Assembly (NCBI GenBank): GCA_028564705.1
Contig: JAPXFQ010002090.1
Coordinates: forward strand, 61,213-125,212
Direction: 5' to 3'
Source of the DNA: Apricaphanius iberus
Lineage: Eukaryota; Chordata; Actinopteri; Cyprinodontiformes; Aphaniidae
DNA length: 64,000 nucleotides
Made by a program: the position numbers and the translations under genes. Each line of letters starts with the position of its first letter. Position 1 is the first letter of the stretch. The notes under the pieces were generated by a model. The model saw only the letters and a list, made by a program, of their open reading frames with translations, did not search any database and was not told the origin of the DNA. Below are positions 11,263-22,644 of this stretch, piece by piece.

Positions 11263-12506
11263 ATTTCTGACATCTGACCATGGAGAACTCTGGGAAGGAG
11301 ACGCCATCTCTCCTTATCTACATCTCTATGGAATTCTGCCATGTAAGCGTTGATGCTGAAAAGGCATTAGTTTCGCTTAACTGGGTTTTTTTCTATAAAG
11401 TATCACAGAAATGTGGTTTTAACAGCACAATTATTGAAACCATTAAAGTCCTATATAATAGTCCCTCTGCAAAAATCTAAATCAATGATAGGCTATCAGA
11501 CAGCTGGAGCGGGGCACAAGGCAGGGCTGCGCCTGGTCCCCGTTACTCTTTGCTCTTTAGCTTTAACCACTAGCTCAGTCCATAAAACAGAATGGGGACA
11601 TAAAAGAAATCAATATTAAAGGAAGGGAGCATAAGTTGGTTTGCTATGCAGATGACATTCTGATTTATATGATGCAACCAACATCCTTTTTACCTAAACT
11701 CATCCAGCAATTTAAACAATATGGTAGCTTCTCAGGATACAAAATCAATCTGACTAAAACCCAGACACTCCTATATAATTACAATCCACAAAAAGAAATG
11801 ATGTGTAAATATCCTATGATGTGGCAGGCCCAATCTCTTAGAAATGTTGGAATTAATGTACCAATTTATATTATTTAACACTAACTACAATTACCTTTGA
11901 ACTGGGAGTGTTAAGGGAACTGTTATAATGAAGCCCAGATTAAAGCAATGACAAACTGGTATGATTCTTCATATAGATCTCAGTTAAAAGATATTGAGGA
12001 ACAGACATTTTCATTACCAACAGCGGCAGTGGTGGCTGATAAAAATATCCAAAGATATATATACATGAGGCCCAGAATCCATGGGTAGAATGCAATCTTA
12101 TTATCTGCTAATCTGTGGTGAAGGAATACAAACTGGATACAGACATAACACTTTTTTAAGTGGTATGCTTATGATTCAGATTTCCTACTGAACAAACATG
12201 ACTCGCAGTTTGTGGCTTTCAAAGTGATTGACAGCGATATGCAAACTGTTTAAAGATGATGCATTGATTAGCTTTGGATCACTGAGAAAACAGTACTTAT
12301 TGGAAAAAACAAAACTTTTATTGCTATCTACAATTGAGGAAATATATCAAAACTAAAATTAAGAATAAACCCATAATTAATGTTGATATATGGCAGAATT
12401 GCTTGAAAAGACATGATTTTAAGCTCAGGAAGGGAGTAATCTCACAAGTCTACAAATCTTTGGTAAATGCTAACTCTCACTCAACACTATATAAAAACAA
12501 TATGGG

Positions 12507-12529
12507 AGAAAGAAAGAAAGAAAGAAAGA
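12507..12529 (+). repeat. (AGAA)n microsatellite
   Basis: About five AGAA units inside the C-terminal part of the decayed L1 ORF2. Confidence 0.8.
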
Positions 12530-13113
12530 TGCATATAACGGTGGAGGAAAAGACACATATCTGGAAAACACAATGGAAATGCTCTAGCTCAACAAAATGG
12601 AAGGAGTCATTCCATTTTTATATTTTATGGGGCTGTCCACCTATTAAACAATACTGGATGAATAATCACACAGCCTTGCAATACAGATTTGAATGTATTT
12701 TCTCCTTTGAATTAAAAACCATATACTTTGGATGCATACTGCTGAAATGGACAAGAAAATACAAATTCCAGCTTAATATTGTGTTACTTCCCAGAAAAAA
12801 AAGACATTGACTAGGAAATGGTTAACGCAGGGGAAACCAACTCTGATTGACTGGGTAGACGTGTCGATGGAGATTTAATAAATGGAGAAGATAACTGCTG
12901 CAGTGAATGACAGACTGAATGGGTTTGCTTTATGCTGGGAGAAATGGGTACAATATGTTACACCCAGAAGTGAATCAGATACAATCCCACTGTCACCCCC
13001 CGACGGTTCTGTATTGGATGGTTATAAAGATACAGTATATACGTACATACTGAGACTATGTGATTACGTTGTGCTCATATGTAAACATAACTGATAAAAG
13101 AATTTTAAAAATT

Positions 13114-13131
13114 AAAAAGCGTTCGATGTGA
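13114..13131 (+). repeat. Right target-site duplication of the 8.1-13.1 kb L1
   Basis: AAAAAGCGTTCGATGTGA, 16 of 18 identical to 8139-8156. The A-run directly follows the L1 tail. Confidence 0.8.
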
Positions 13132-13540
13132 ACGCACCGTCAGACGGGCAAAATCCAGTCACAGGCCGTCAGTGAAGCTAATAGTTAAACAGATATTGTT
13201 AGCTTATGTCGTCCAAGGGGTTTACTACTTCCCTGTTCCTCTCAAACAGTATTATTGTAACATTAACCCTTGGCGCCCTTTTTCCTGAAAGTCTGTTTAA
13301 TAGAGAAATTAGCTAAGAACAACACTACTGTGTTAGCCTCGTTGGCTAAATAGGGGCACAAATGTTTAATTCTGGATGTTCTAGCTATGTTAGAGTTTTA
13401 AATAAGTAGCTGGCCACTGGGGAGAAGAGAGGCAAACTGTTTGCTATGGCAGTACTGCTGTAGGAGGAACTTACAACAATGTTGAAAACATGAATGAGTC
13501 AGTCTGTATTGTTAGGGAGACGCCATCTTACCCAGATGGA

Positions 13541-13630
13541 CTGAGTAAACTGCCCTGTGACGGACTGGCGACCTGTCCAGGGCGTACCCCGCCTCTCGCC
13601 CTCAGACAGCTGGAGATAGGCGAGAGGACG
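13541..13630 (+). mobile_element. tRNA-SINE 3' module, plus strand fragment
   Basis: Contains ctgtgacggactggcgacct, gtccagggcgtaccccgcct and agctggagataggcg. This is the 3' half of a fish tRNA-derived SINE family. Neither the tRNA-like head nor the ATGGATGG-type tail is present, and GC content is clearly higher than in the flanks. The 104- and 81-residue frames over it are not genes. Confidence 0.65.
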
Positions 13631-15712
13631 GCCGTGTGCGGCCTCCAGCTGCTGACTCCAGTTGGACAAACCTTTTCCCTTGTAAACACAAAGTCTTTAT
13701 CTTTTCCTTTTGGACTTGTTCTGCTCACTCTTTCTTGGTCTGGAGTCAACGTAAGAGTAGGACCTAAACACATTTATTTAGAATGTATTGTGTGTGCAGA
13801 ATGAATTAGGGAAACAGGTGCCAGTCTCATTCATTGAGTGTTAAAGTATTCATTCAAAGCACTGTATTACTGCGTCGCTGCACACATGAGGCGTAAACTG
13901 TTTTATTACTTGCTGTGTTATTGTTAACACTGTTTTTTGGATTTTATTTTATTCTAAGCAGACTTACTGTCCCTTTCTCTGAGCACACGGTCTACAGAGC
14001 CGGCCCAGTCCCGCCTGCATTAGGTGCTCCATTAGCTGAAAGGCTAACGCCATTGTTCTCAGTCTTCTGGTTAAAACTATGGCCTTCCCATGTGGAGCCA
14101 AGACATGCTGTGTCTGGTTGTCTTAGCCCAGGTTTTATGACCCATCTTGGCCCAGAGATAAGTTTTATGACCCTCTTACATGAGCCCCCTGCAGTGAGAT
14201 ATCAGCAAACCCCCCCCCCCCCAGCTGTGTGTTTGTTCCTCATCCTTTTGTTGTTCCATTCACATATTTATTTAATAAATCATTAGATTAGTTTCATACG
14301 TAGATTAGACCGGATTTATTAAAGGAATGTTTTTTTTTGGAAAGGTGACATATCTTTTGAATAAATGTAAAAAGTATGAAGTTGTTTGTGATTATAGAGT
14401 GTACTGTATGTGTACAATTATTGTGCACAATGTTTGAACTTATCCTTCAAATGAGACTGAAGTATCCAGTAATATTAAGTTATTCTTCTGAAGACAGAAG
14501 TGGTGCCCAATTTAACCAAAAATTATATTAATAATATATTGATGATAATTAAAAATAATTATTGGTGATTATTTTTTAACCAGTCACTGATTGTGCCGTT
14601 TTATTTATGAAAGGTATTCATTATTAGAGTTATTTAAATTAATGAACACCAACTTGTTTTAAATTGAGCTCATGACTCACAAGATTTATAAAATATTCAT
14701 AAAATCATTGTTCATATCTTTCATCTTCAACATCCTGTCAATATATCTTTATTCTACAGAAGTACACAAAAAGCTAATTAACTACTGTCAACTTATATCA
14801 TATCAACATATCCATCATATAACATATCTTCCTATTTCCTGTGTTTATTTAACATGCAACATCAGTAGGCTATACATGTAAATCCAAGGTTGCCTTTACC
14901 CAGATTTTTTATTTCCTGGAAGCACTTTTTTAATTCTTGTTTTAATTTTTACTCCCAAGCTGCCACTGAGAATCTGTCTGTACTTCTGTCACTGCTGTAT
15001 GCAAGACATATACTGAAAACATATTTTCCCTGATCTGGCCAGCAACAAAGGTTATGAGAAGACAGAAACACGACCTCCCAATAGCAACATGGACTTTGCT
15101 TTCCTTTCTTTGGTTTACACTTTACACCAGCTACTCAAAGCACCGACAGCCTGGGAAGAAATCGTCCTGACTGCACTTTCACAACACAATCAAAATTCTT
15201 TACTTTGTGGGGGCGCTGAAAGGATACAAGGCTGGCAAAGGGGTGGATTAGGAAAGAGAAGGAGGGAGGACTGAGAGAAGAATCATGGAAGGGGGATCAA
15301 GTGTTAGTTTATGTAACTAAGGTCAGCTAAAGGAAAAACACAGTCCATGCTGAAGGCAAAAACAGTTTGTCCAGAAGGCAGGAGGACTGATCCTGGGAAG
15401 GCCAGTCAGCTACACGCCACAGCAGGGAGGGCTCGGTTTGCATGGTCTGAGCTTCTGGTTTGGCACAGGCAAAGCAATATGGAACAGCCACAGCCACTTA
15501 AAATAGCTGTTGAGCGTGGTGGGATGTGGGCTAAAGGGAGGGGCGGGGGGGCAAAGGCGTATCTGACTGTGCAAAAGACGAAAACCTACTTAACGCTCTC
15601 CAAATACAGTTCTATACTCTTCTAGAATTGAATGATTTTACCAGCAGTTTTACAGCATTTAGATTCAGGTTCACATTTGACTAAAGAACATTTACCTCAC
15701 GTCTCAAAAATC
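13631..15712. other. Long interval without recognised gene
   Basis: Holds a poly-C run at 14208-14222 and a strongly AT-rich stretch at about 14520-14660. Frames up to 123 codons (13915-14286) run through the poly-C and lack any domain. I see nothing here that I can name. Confidence 0.4.
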
Positions 15713-15886
15713 ATTCAATTCAGTTTAAATTCACTTCAGTTTATTTCTACAGCACAGATGTCATCTCAATGCACTTTGAAAGAAAAGTCATTTAAATACA
15801 ATCATACAAACATTCCATTCAGTTTAAAAGTTTTCTATTTAAGGATCCCAGCATACTGCATCAAATCAGAGCCTTGAGGTTGTGCC
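15713..15886 (-). mobile_element. L2 LINE 3' end, minus strand
   Basis: The reverse complement aligns with the last 170 bp of the left-edge L2: GAGGTTGTGC at the right, then GCTGGGATCCTTAAATAG, CATTTGTATGATTGTATTTA-like sequence, TGTAGAAATAAACTGAAGTG and the tail near AATTGAATG. Differences are about one base in six, so it is an older copy than the one at 1-3179. It is only the 3' untranslated end, as expected for strong 5' truncation. Confidence 0.75.
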
Positions 15887-16955
15887 CTGAATCTCAGTAT
15901 TATTACCAAAGATTGGTTGGCCTCTGATATGCAAAGCATTAAAAGGGCTATATGACAGATTCTGGCAACAGAACACATTCAGGTCTGTTGGTCAATATAT
16001 GGTCAAATGTGGACTGGGTAATTCTTATCTGAATAAATATTTGTTCAAACACAGCTTGGGCTCTCAGATGCCTGATTTGCAATTAAAGACCAAAGCATGT
16101 CAATGGATGTCATTTTAACAAATTAACATAACTTTTTCAGTCGTTTATATTATCATTTTTTGTGGTATTGGAGTAAAAAAGATGTCTAGAAACTGAAATA
16201 TTTTCCATGTTCATTTTTCTTTCTTCCACACTTATACAGACCATAAAACAATAAAAACAAATCCCATGTTCTACAGGCTTCAGCAAGGTCGTAACCAGAG
16301 TTTCAAAACTACTCAGCTCCAGCCAGAGGTGAAATCACCGGGACCCTAAGGCTCCTCCCCTTCCTGTAGGGAGCCTAGGTCTTCTCCCTTGACGTCGACC
16401 CATGGGCCCCCTGGCTGAAAAACTAATCAATATAAGTCAATAGAGCAATAAAAGTTATTTTCTGGTCCACTTTGTCTTACGTCCAGAACAGAGGTTGCAA
16501 TAGACATTTCTTTTGTCCTTCTTTTTGTCCAACAGGGCCAAAAAAATCCAACATAATCTATTTTAATCCATCATTTTTATTTTCATTTTTTGGGAAAGGA
16601 AATTAAACGCTTGCGCTTATTAGAATCCCTGATGTGGTTCCTGCACATCATGAAACAAAAATGCTAAATTTTCTTTTGGGTAATTTAATAGTCAGATTGT
16701 TGCAGAAGTTACTGACATGAGGCTTTGGATTCTTGCCTCAGACAGAATGGATTACCCCTCATGGGGCTTTAGCCGTTGATTTGCAGGCAGAATCCAGGCT
16801 TTGCTGCAGCACTGGTGTAGCACACATAACATTTATTTTAGGCTAGAACTTAGGACCATACGCTGACCCATGATCAGAAGACCAAGCTACGAAATGGGAG
16901 GGAGTAAACAAGAGACTGAGGTTTGTTTAGAAAAATGTGTATTAACCACAGAACA

Positions 16956-16997
16956 CCAAACAAACAAACAAATAAACAAACAAACAACCAAACAAAA
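16956..16997 (+). repeat. (AAAC)n microsatellite
   Basis: Imperfect CAAA units over about 42 bp. Confidence 0.85.
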
Positions 16998-17220
16998 GTA
17001 AAGTGCAAAATATATACAATGAAATCTATTTCGGATGGCCAGTCCGAATGAATCATGTAGCTACTCTTTTAAACATTTCAGTACAGACATCAGACCCCAG
17101 ATGGTAAGCTCAAACAATTCACAACCCAGCTGCCCACCCACAATTCAAGCAGAACCCACGTCTGGGTTAAAGTTAAGTCCAGGGGAAGATACGTATAAGC
17201 GAACGTGTAGGGGAAGGATG

Positions 17221-17240
17221 TGTGTGTGTGTGTGTGTGTG
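17221..17240 (+). repeat. (TG)10 microsatellite
   Basis: Uninterrupted TG dinucleotide run of about 20 bp. Confidence 0.9.
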
Positions 17241-17526
17241 GTGGGCAATGGACAGCAAATGGGGTGAAAGTTTGTTGTGGGCTACAGGGAGCCCCCTACC
17301 GGCCTGGCAGAAGGGGGGGGGCGTTCAGTCGTGGTCTTGTCCCGCTGTAGGCTCTAGACCTGCTCCTTAGCTCGCCATCAAATCCAGAACCAGTCTTTCG
17401 GCAAGTTACTGCTCGTTAGATGCAGATTTCCTGGCAGCAAATTATGGCACGGCAAGAGGCTCCTGTAGCTCTTCTCAACTGCAACTTCCCTGGAGCTCTT
17501 ACAGAGACTGAACACTGTGGTCCTAT

Positions 17527-17660
17527 ATTTGAACGTGATTGGTCGCTCCACCCCACGTGACCACGTGACGTCACCGACTAGCGTCACTGCGATTGGCCCA
17601 GAGAAATCACGTGAGAACAGAGCCTAACACCGCGAGATTACGAACAGGAACAGGAAGTCA
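17527..17660. promoter_or_regulatory. Candidate promoter: clustered CCAAT, CACGTG, CRE and ETS sites
   Basis: Within 125 bp lie two inverted CCAAT boxes (GATTGG at 17537-17542 and 17591-17596), two CACGTG E-boxes (17554-17559, 17562-17567), a perfect CRE TGACGTCA (17566-17573) overlapping the second E-box, a third TCACGTGA (17607-17614), and an ETS site CAGGAAGT (17651-17658). CpGs are locally frequent in an otherwise CpG-poor window. CACGTG next to CRE and CCAAT is typical of housekeeping or MITF/TFE- and CREB/ATF-regulated promoters. No TATA box stands out and no adjacent coding exon is recognised, so direction is unknown. It could instead be internal to an unrecognised element. Confidence 0.45.
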
Positions 17661-17987
17661 CCTGGGTTACACTGGAGACAGACAAAATGTTTTAATATGA
17701 GGAAACATTATTTCCATTTCGTAAGATAATTTTTTGAAATCTTGCATAATTAATGAGGGGGCCGAGCCAAGTTTAGCATCGGAGCTAAAGACGCGGGATC
17801 AGAATGGGCGTGATTACGACCAAACTACACGCCCCATGAGGGCAGAGTCTACAGTGAAGATCCCGCCACTTTGCCCTTTTTAGGAACATGCTTCGTCAGA
17901 GCTGGGGAGGAGGAGTCTGTGAATCCCTCATGAATTCCCCCATGAAAGTCATTCTGGTAAACGGGGAGGAGTGAGGAGGCGCGGTCT

Positions 17988-18360
17988 ATTCTTTTTTTAC
18001 AGTCTATGGTCTATCTGGGCCCATGGAACTTTTACATGTCCAGGGTGTACCGTGCAGCTCGCCTGATAACCACTGGAGAAATGCACCAGACCCTTGCAAC
18101 CCTTCAAGGACAAGCAGAATAAATAATGCATGGAATTTATTTACCTGGACTGAAATCTGCGTATTACTTAAATCGGTCAGAGGGAGGTGTGAATACCATA
18201 GACTGTGAAAAGTAATAGACAAACCCTCGCTAAAGTCACCCATAGGTTTCTGAAGAGCAAAAATGAAGCCAACTGGGCGGTTCCCACCACCGACATCTTG
18301 TACGCATCACTCGCCTCGTCACTAAACTATTCAGATACACGCATTTTCAGTCCGATATCA
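17988..18360. mobile_element. Dispersed fish repeat bounded by CCATAGACTG motifs
   Basis: tttttttacagtctatggtc at about 17991 and accatagactgtgaaaagta at about 18197 form inverted motifs. They are followed by ctaaagtcacccataggttt and ctgaagagcaaaaatgaagc, a combination seen in a common fish interspersed repeat. No coding content. Family class is not established and the outer limits are approximate. Confidence 0.5.
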
Positions 18361-18539
18361 TATGCTTACCAGTTTATCCAGGTGGTGTAGCAACAACGTA
18401 GCAGTTTCAGTTTTGGTGTGTGCAGTGTAGTAGACCCCAATGGATTGCATTTTTCAGCGGAGTTAATAACCACACACATTGGCACCGCATCGCAGCGTCA
18501 TTTTTTAAAGCTAATTCCCTGATATCTGACAAGATAAAT

Positions 18540-18690
18540 GTAAAAATAAAAAAATATAATTTCCGGTTTCCCGCCTGATCCCGTGGATTATTTCCTGTCC
18601 TGTCCAAATCACGTTACCAACAGTGAAATTGACTCCCGTCCCGCGGGAATCCTGCAAGAATCTCGTGACCCGTGGGAATCCCAAAAAATT
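18540..18690. mobile_element. CCCG-rich short DNA element fragment
   Basis: Contains ggtttcccgcctgatcccgt, gactcccgtcccgcgggaat and gtgacccgtgggaatcccaa. A related sequence with CGGGAC units in the opposite orientation lies inside the Tc1 copy at about 59600-59788. Such CCCGTCCCG-containing sequences are typical of short hAT-like elements of fish. No ends or duplication were identified here. Confidence 0.45.
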
Positions 18691-19554
18691 GTCACCCTTT
18701 ACTTTAAATCCAGAAACGTCTTGAGTAGAGAGAACATATCGATATAATAAGACCCAAATGGGTCGGGTCAATACGGCTTAATATGGTGTTATTTCCATTA
18801 CCATCGGTGGAGGATGAGGACATAGACGGGCTCATCTTAACAACACATCCAGCAAAAAGCAGTCACAAAGTTATCATGAAAACTCAGATCCTCTCAAAAA
18901 ATAAAAGACTTTTGACTCACCTCACATCTCATCCATTAATTCATGCCTCCAGTTGTGTTCCTAACACCAGTACTGATCTAACCAGCGATCATCCAGTCTG
19001 TCTAGAGTCCAACTCTGTAGTCTTCCAGCCTGATGTAGCCGTCTCCGCTCTGGATGCCGCGTCTTATCGGTCCTGCCGACGTTGCTGCTCTGCTGCTACC
19101 CGACCGATCGCCTGCTCCAACTCGTGTGTAGTAAGCAATAAAAGCTCCGACCAGAACAGCATTCTTCTGGGCCACCTGACAGAACCCCTCCCCCAGCTGG
19201 TAAGGCATCAGACGGTATGAAGCCTCCCCCCAAAGCATAAACTTCCTGGACGGTCTGTTACTGTAATCAACACCACAGCAAGCCGTCTTTCATCAATAAT
19301 TGCAGATTAAAATCCAAAACCGAATAAAAACTGCAAAGGCAACTGATAGTGGAGTTCAGAAACACCAAATGACAGAAGTCTTTACGTTAGTCCCAGGCTG
19401 TGAAGAGCTTCCCCGCAAGCAGACTACGGAGCAAGCTATTAGCTACAGATAGCCACCATAAGCTACAGTTAGCCACAATTAGCCACCAGCGTTAGCCTAG
19501 ACGGACCTGTCAATCAAAAGGATATGTCCCTAATTCATAATTTCAAGATTAAAT
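18691..19554. other. Unassigned stretch with degenerate TTAGCTAC units
   Basis: The minus strand over 19002-19238 gives a 78-residue frame (LVGAFIAYYTRVGAGDR in the middle) with no family I can name. At 19433-19500 there are several imperfect copies of TAGCCAC/AGCTACAGTTAGCC, and a similar GCTAACGTTAGCTAGC patch lies at 20068-20098. These look like decayed low-complexity DNA rather than a regulated array. Confidence 0.35.
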
Positions 19555-19835
19555 TACAAATAAACTGAGAAGTTAGAAAAAAAATCACCCCCCTCAGAGT
19601 TGTCATGATGGTAAACCTGAACTATTTAACCTAAAATGGTTTTTGAACCAGGCTGTAAACATGTTTATTTTTGCTGTAAAGTTGGCCTTTTTAACATTGG
19701 AGTCAATGGGAAATTGCTCCTTTTTTGGAGCCAGCCCTCAGAGGATGAGGGAGGAACTGCAATTTTTGACACTTCCGGGTTGGCTTCCCTCTCTGCGGGC
19801 GGAGTTTGCCCCTTGGTGAATACTAATCTGTAAAA
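19555..19835. mobile_element. Dispersed fish repeat, non-coding
   Basis: Contains ccaggctgtaaacatgttta, acattggagtcaatgggaaa, ttttggagccagccctcaga and gcaatttttgacacttccgg. This order of blocks recurs in many fish introns and seems related to the repeat at 17988-18360, since the two often occur as one unit. No protein, RNA promoter or terminal repeat is visible. Confidence 0.5.
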
Positions 19836-20110
19836 ATGACGGACAGCCTTCGGATTTTTCTGTCACCAGTCTAAAAAACGATCAAATACGTAAAATATTT
19901 GGTTAACAGACCCCTGGTCCTGAATCACACATATGATGTACCTCAATTTAAATGATAACTAATGGTGCAAGTTTCAACTGTGTCAAGTGATTTGGGATTT
20001 CTTTTTAATTGTAAAAATTAGAAATTCAAATGCCTACAAATCAGATGTTGCAAATATGACATCATGTTAGCTAACGTTAGCTAGCAGTAGCTAGTATTTA
20101 AAACACTCAC

Positions 20111-20230
20111 CGACACCTCATAGAGCTTCTCCTCCATGCTGGCTCTCACGGTTTTCCAGCCAGTATAGCTGCTACTTTCCTCATGCTCATATTTATAGGG
20201 ATTTTTCCGTGTTACTGCTTCTTCTTTCAT
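20111..20230 (-). CDS. Candidate 40-codon first coding exon with splice donor
   Basis: On the minus strand an ATG at 20230 opens exactly 40 codons (starts MKEEAVTRKNPYKYEHEESS, ends VRASMEEKLYEVS), followed at once by GTGAGT at 20110-20105, a consensus splice donor in phase 0. The second Met lies in a good initiation context (gccagcATGG). The peptide is acidic and charged, with no transmembrane or signal features. The end MEEKLYEVS loosely resembles the start of MADF-type domains found in fish Harbinger-group accessory genes and in multicopy fish genes. I found no matching next exon at lower coordinates. It may be a remnant of a transposon-derived gene rather than a host gene. Confidence 0.35.
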
Positions 20231-22644
20231 CCTAAGGCTACGGCTCTTTGTTCCCTTCTTCTTCAGTTGTAGTCGGGTAAGTGTTTCTACACAACACCTT
20301 CAGCAACTTTTGCCGCCAGTTAAAAATCAGTTTTCTCTACATCAAAATGTGTCGTTAAAATTCACAAACATCATATGTTTGATCCATGGCGCATTTCAAA
20401 CGGGATCAGAAAATTTGTTTTATTGCCACATTGATTCATTCATTTTGTGGCAGTAGGGGACCCATGGACCAGAAGCAGAAGGGCAGGAATTAAACCTTGT
20501 TTAAATGACGCAGCGCCATTATCCATCGATGCAAGGCCTCTCTGTCACCTACGCAAGGACGGGTGGAGTAGAGCCCCACTTTCTAATTATCTGTCTCCAT
20601 CAATGTAGAGCATCTGCCTGTGATTGGTCAGCTCAACATCAGCCAGAGATGGTTTCACCAGAACGGGGCGCTATAGTCGCTGTAATCAGTAGTTAATGCA
20701 GCGTTTGGCCACTTTATGCTTTATATTGAAAGGATAACTTATCTAATCTGCTGTTTTGGTGATTTTGAACACAAGGTGTTGAGAAACAACAAAACAGATT
20801 CTGTGTTTGTTTCCATGTGTTTTTAGAGGATTCTATGAGCTGCACTTCTAGTAAAAAGCTTTACAGCTTAATCAGACCTTAAAAACAGTTATCACGATGA
20901 CTATCAAGGAAATTAATGTTTACAAGGCACTACCTGCTCATCAGAAACAGAAACATTTTTTAGCTCAAATGTCAGTCTAAATTGACTGTTGGTGTCAATC
21001 TAACTAGATTTAACAACAGGTTAAAGAATAAAGGTTCAAGGTTCAGGTACTGGCTTCAGCTAAGAACAATATATGACAATGATCACCGCTCACCTCTTCA
21101 GAATACAAGTGGGGTTTTTTTACAGGTTATCAGACTCACTCATTTCAATCTAATTGCCAGGCATTCAAAATAAATGAAAATGTAGAAATAACATTTTCTT
21201 TTCTACAATTAGGGTGAGTTGTAGTGACATTACTATGGAGATTAACCTCAAAGTCCCTATTATGCCATAAATATTTGATCTCAGCCAATTATATTCTCTT
21301 TTCACCTGTGCAGACCCTCCCTGACCTGATTTGTTTATTGTGGAAATAAAGATTTATTTTAAATATGTGGAAAACAGACTAACGTTCTAAACAGAAATGG
21401 AAGAGAAGTGGGTTTAACTAGCAGGGGAAGTAACATAGCTAACAATTGCATTGTTAATCAGCTTAACAGGATATGTTGGCCTCTATTAATTAGCCTTCAT
21501 GCAATTCAATTCAAAAGCCTTATTTGAATTATGAAGTCATTAAATACACAGCAGAAAATGACAGAGGTCCAGACCTCAGTGTCCTCAGTGATAGATACAG
21601 CCTTGGGCTTAAGGACTATGTAGGGAATCCAAACCCTTTTACTGTTGTTCCAGATAGGTTTCCATTACAGTTTGTCAGAACCTGCAAGAAGGCCCAGAGT
21701 TAGAATCTCAAGGCGTGATTCCTTCCAGTCATTTAGACCGAGGCTATGTTTAGAAGCTAAAGTGCCCATTCACTCCCACATACTGTTAAGACCAGTTCAG
21801 TTCAGACTTGTCACTCCAAACAGTTTGCTACGTGCAAAATAAATGTAATGAGTTTCAACTTCCTGTGATGGAAGTGTGCATAATAAAACATGATTTACTT
21901 AGATGTAAAGTAGAAATCTTTTAATGAGTCAGTGCAGAAATCTCTGGCGAAGGACTGAACAGACCAAGCCTTCCACACAGCTGTTCCACCATCTAAAAGC
22001 TTCTCTGCCTGCTGGGAGAGGGATTGAGTGCGGCTTATCCCAGCTTGATGCGGCAACGAGTGATTGGGTTCGCTTGTTTGTCCGGAGGTTATCCCTCCAA
22101 TCTTATTACGATGCTGAGAAAGAGCTACAGTTTGTTCATGAAGCACCAATTGTAAAACTTATTTTTGTACAGTTCTCCTACTAAGGTTCCTCAGTAGTTC
22201 AGGTTCAAAAATAACTTCACAGAAACACAAAGATGTTTTTTTCTTTTTGCTTGAAAATAGTAAAATGTCCAGTGTTAACAACACAGTGCTGTTACAGAAA
22301 TCTCTCTAAAAATGCTTGTTGTTGCATGCATGACGCCACTGTTGTATTTAAATCTCTATTTGTGGGTTGTTGCTGTGTAGTCCTCAGTTCCAATTGTTTG
22401 CTTGGTTTCTTTTTTTCATTTTTTATTTCTCCTCTCTGCCATCCTGCAGGTGTAGAAGCGGACTTCTAGATTTTTTAAAAACTTTAATCTCCATGTCCAT
22501 ACCATTTGAAAGAAATCCATAGCAATTTCAGATTCCTCTCTGCAAGAACTTAACGGTTTCCAGTCAGTCTGAAGTTTATAAAGTTTGTATGTTCAGTCAA
22601 TTAACTTCACATATCAGTTAGCTGATCCACAGTTTTAGAGCTTG
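20231..22644. other. Interval without recognised gene
   Basis: Frames of 60-90 codons here lack domains and splice context. A stretch near 20250-20330 (gttgtagtcgggtaagtgtt, caacaccttcagcaactttt) resembles upstream sequence of repeated fish elements, which weakens the case for the small exon beside it being a host gene. Confidence 0.35.

Larger units (their letters stand above)
9555..13094 (+). pseudogene. L1 ORF2 (endonuclease and reverse transcriptase), broken and interrupted
   Basis: Starts MTFILFNINGLTNS, with the N-x-N-G-L endonuclease motif intact. Further on come the motif IALMHIYIP and GGDLNIRLSPKLDNSN (catalytic D and N). The frame is then lost at the nested insertion near 10025. 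After it, 11335-11480 gives VSVDAEKALVSLNWVF (motif A; F-D replaced by L-V), about 11500 a damaged motif B, 11640-11670 CYADDILIYM (motif C intact), and GYKINLTKTQTLLYN. The C-terminal part at 12334-13094 ends DTVYTYILRLCDYV. About 1.3 kb of coding length is missing at the junction compared with intact L1 ORF2. Confidence 0.8.
8157..13113 (+). mobile_element. L1-type LINE, near full length but decayed, with nested insertions
   Basis: Both ends are defined by an 18-bp target duplication (8139-8156 and 13114-13131). A 5' leader of about 130 bp precedes ORF1 (start ATG 8290), a spacer follows, then ORF2 from ATG 9555 to about 13094, and a short A-rich 3' end (aattttaaaaatta). Inside ORF2, 10025 to about 11330 is foreign DNA that includes an hAT-like element, and the ORF2 segment between the middle of the endonuclease and reverse-transcriptase motif A is missing: translation stops at LDNSNPKKS and resumes at SVDAEKA, whereas an intact L1 has several hundred residues there. 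So insertion was accompanied or followed by a deletion. Many stops and indels show it has long been inactive. Confidence 0.85.
15887..17526. other. Interval without recognised gene; two microsatellites
   Basis: Includes an (AAAC)n tract at 16956-16997 and a (GT)10 tract at 17221-17240. A 111-codon frame at 17035-17370 runs through the GT tract and is not credible as a protein. A GC-richer patch at 16320-16410 is unassigned. Confidence 0.4.

Noticed and set aside
17035..17370. 111-codon plus frame
   Set aside because: Runs through a (TG)n microsatellite (CVCVCV) and poly-G; no domain.
19433..19500. Regulatory array of TAGCCAC/GTTAGC units
   Set aside because: Units are imperfect and of the low-complexity GCTA type scattered in fish DNA; no spacing pattern.
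21498..21512. AATTCAATTCAA as a reversed L2 tail
   Set aside because: Only about 12 bp match and adjacent sequence does not align with the L2 3' region.
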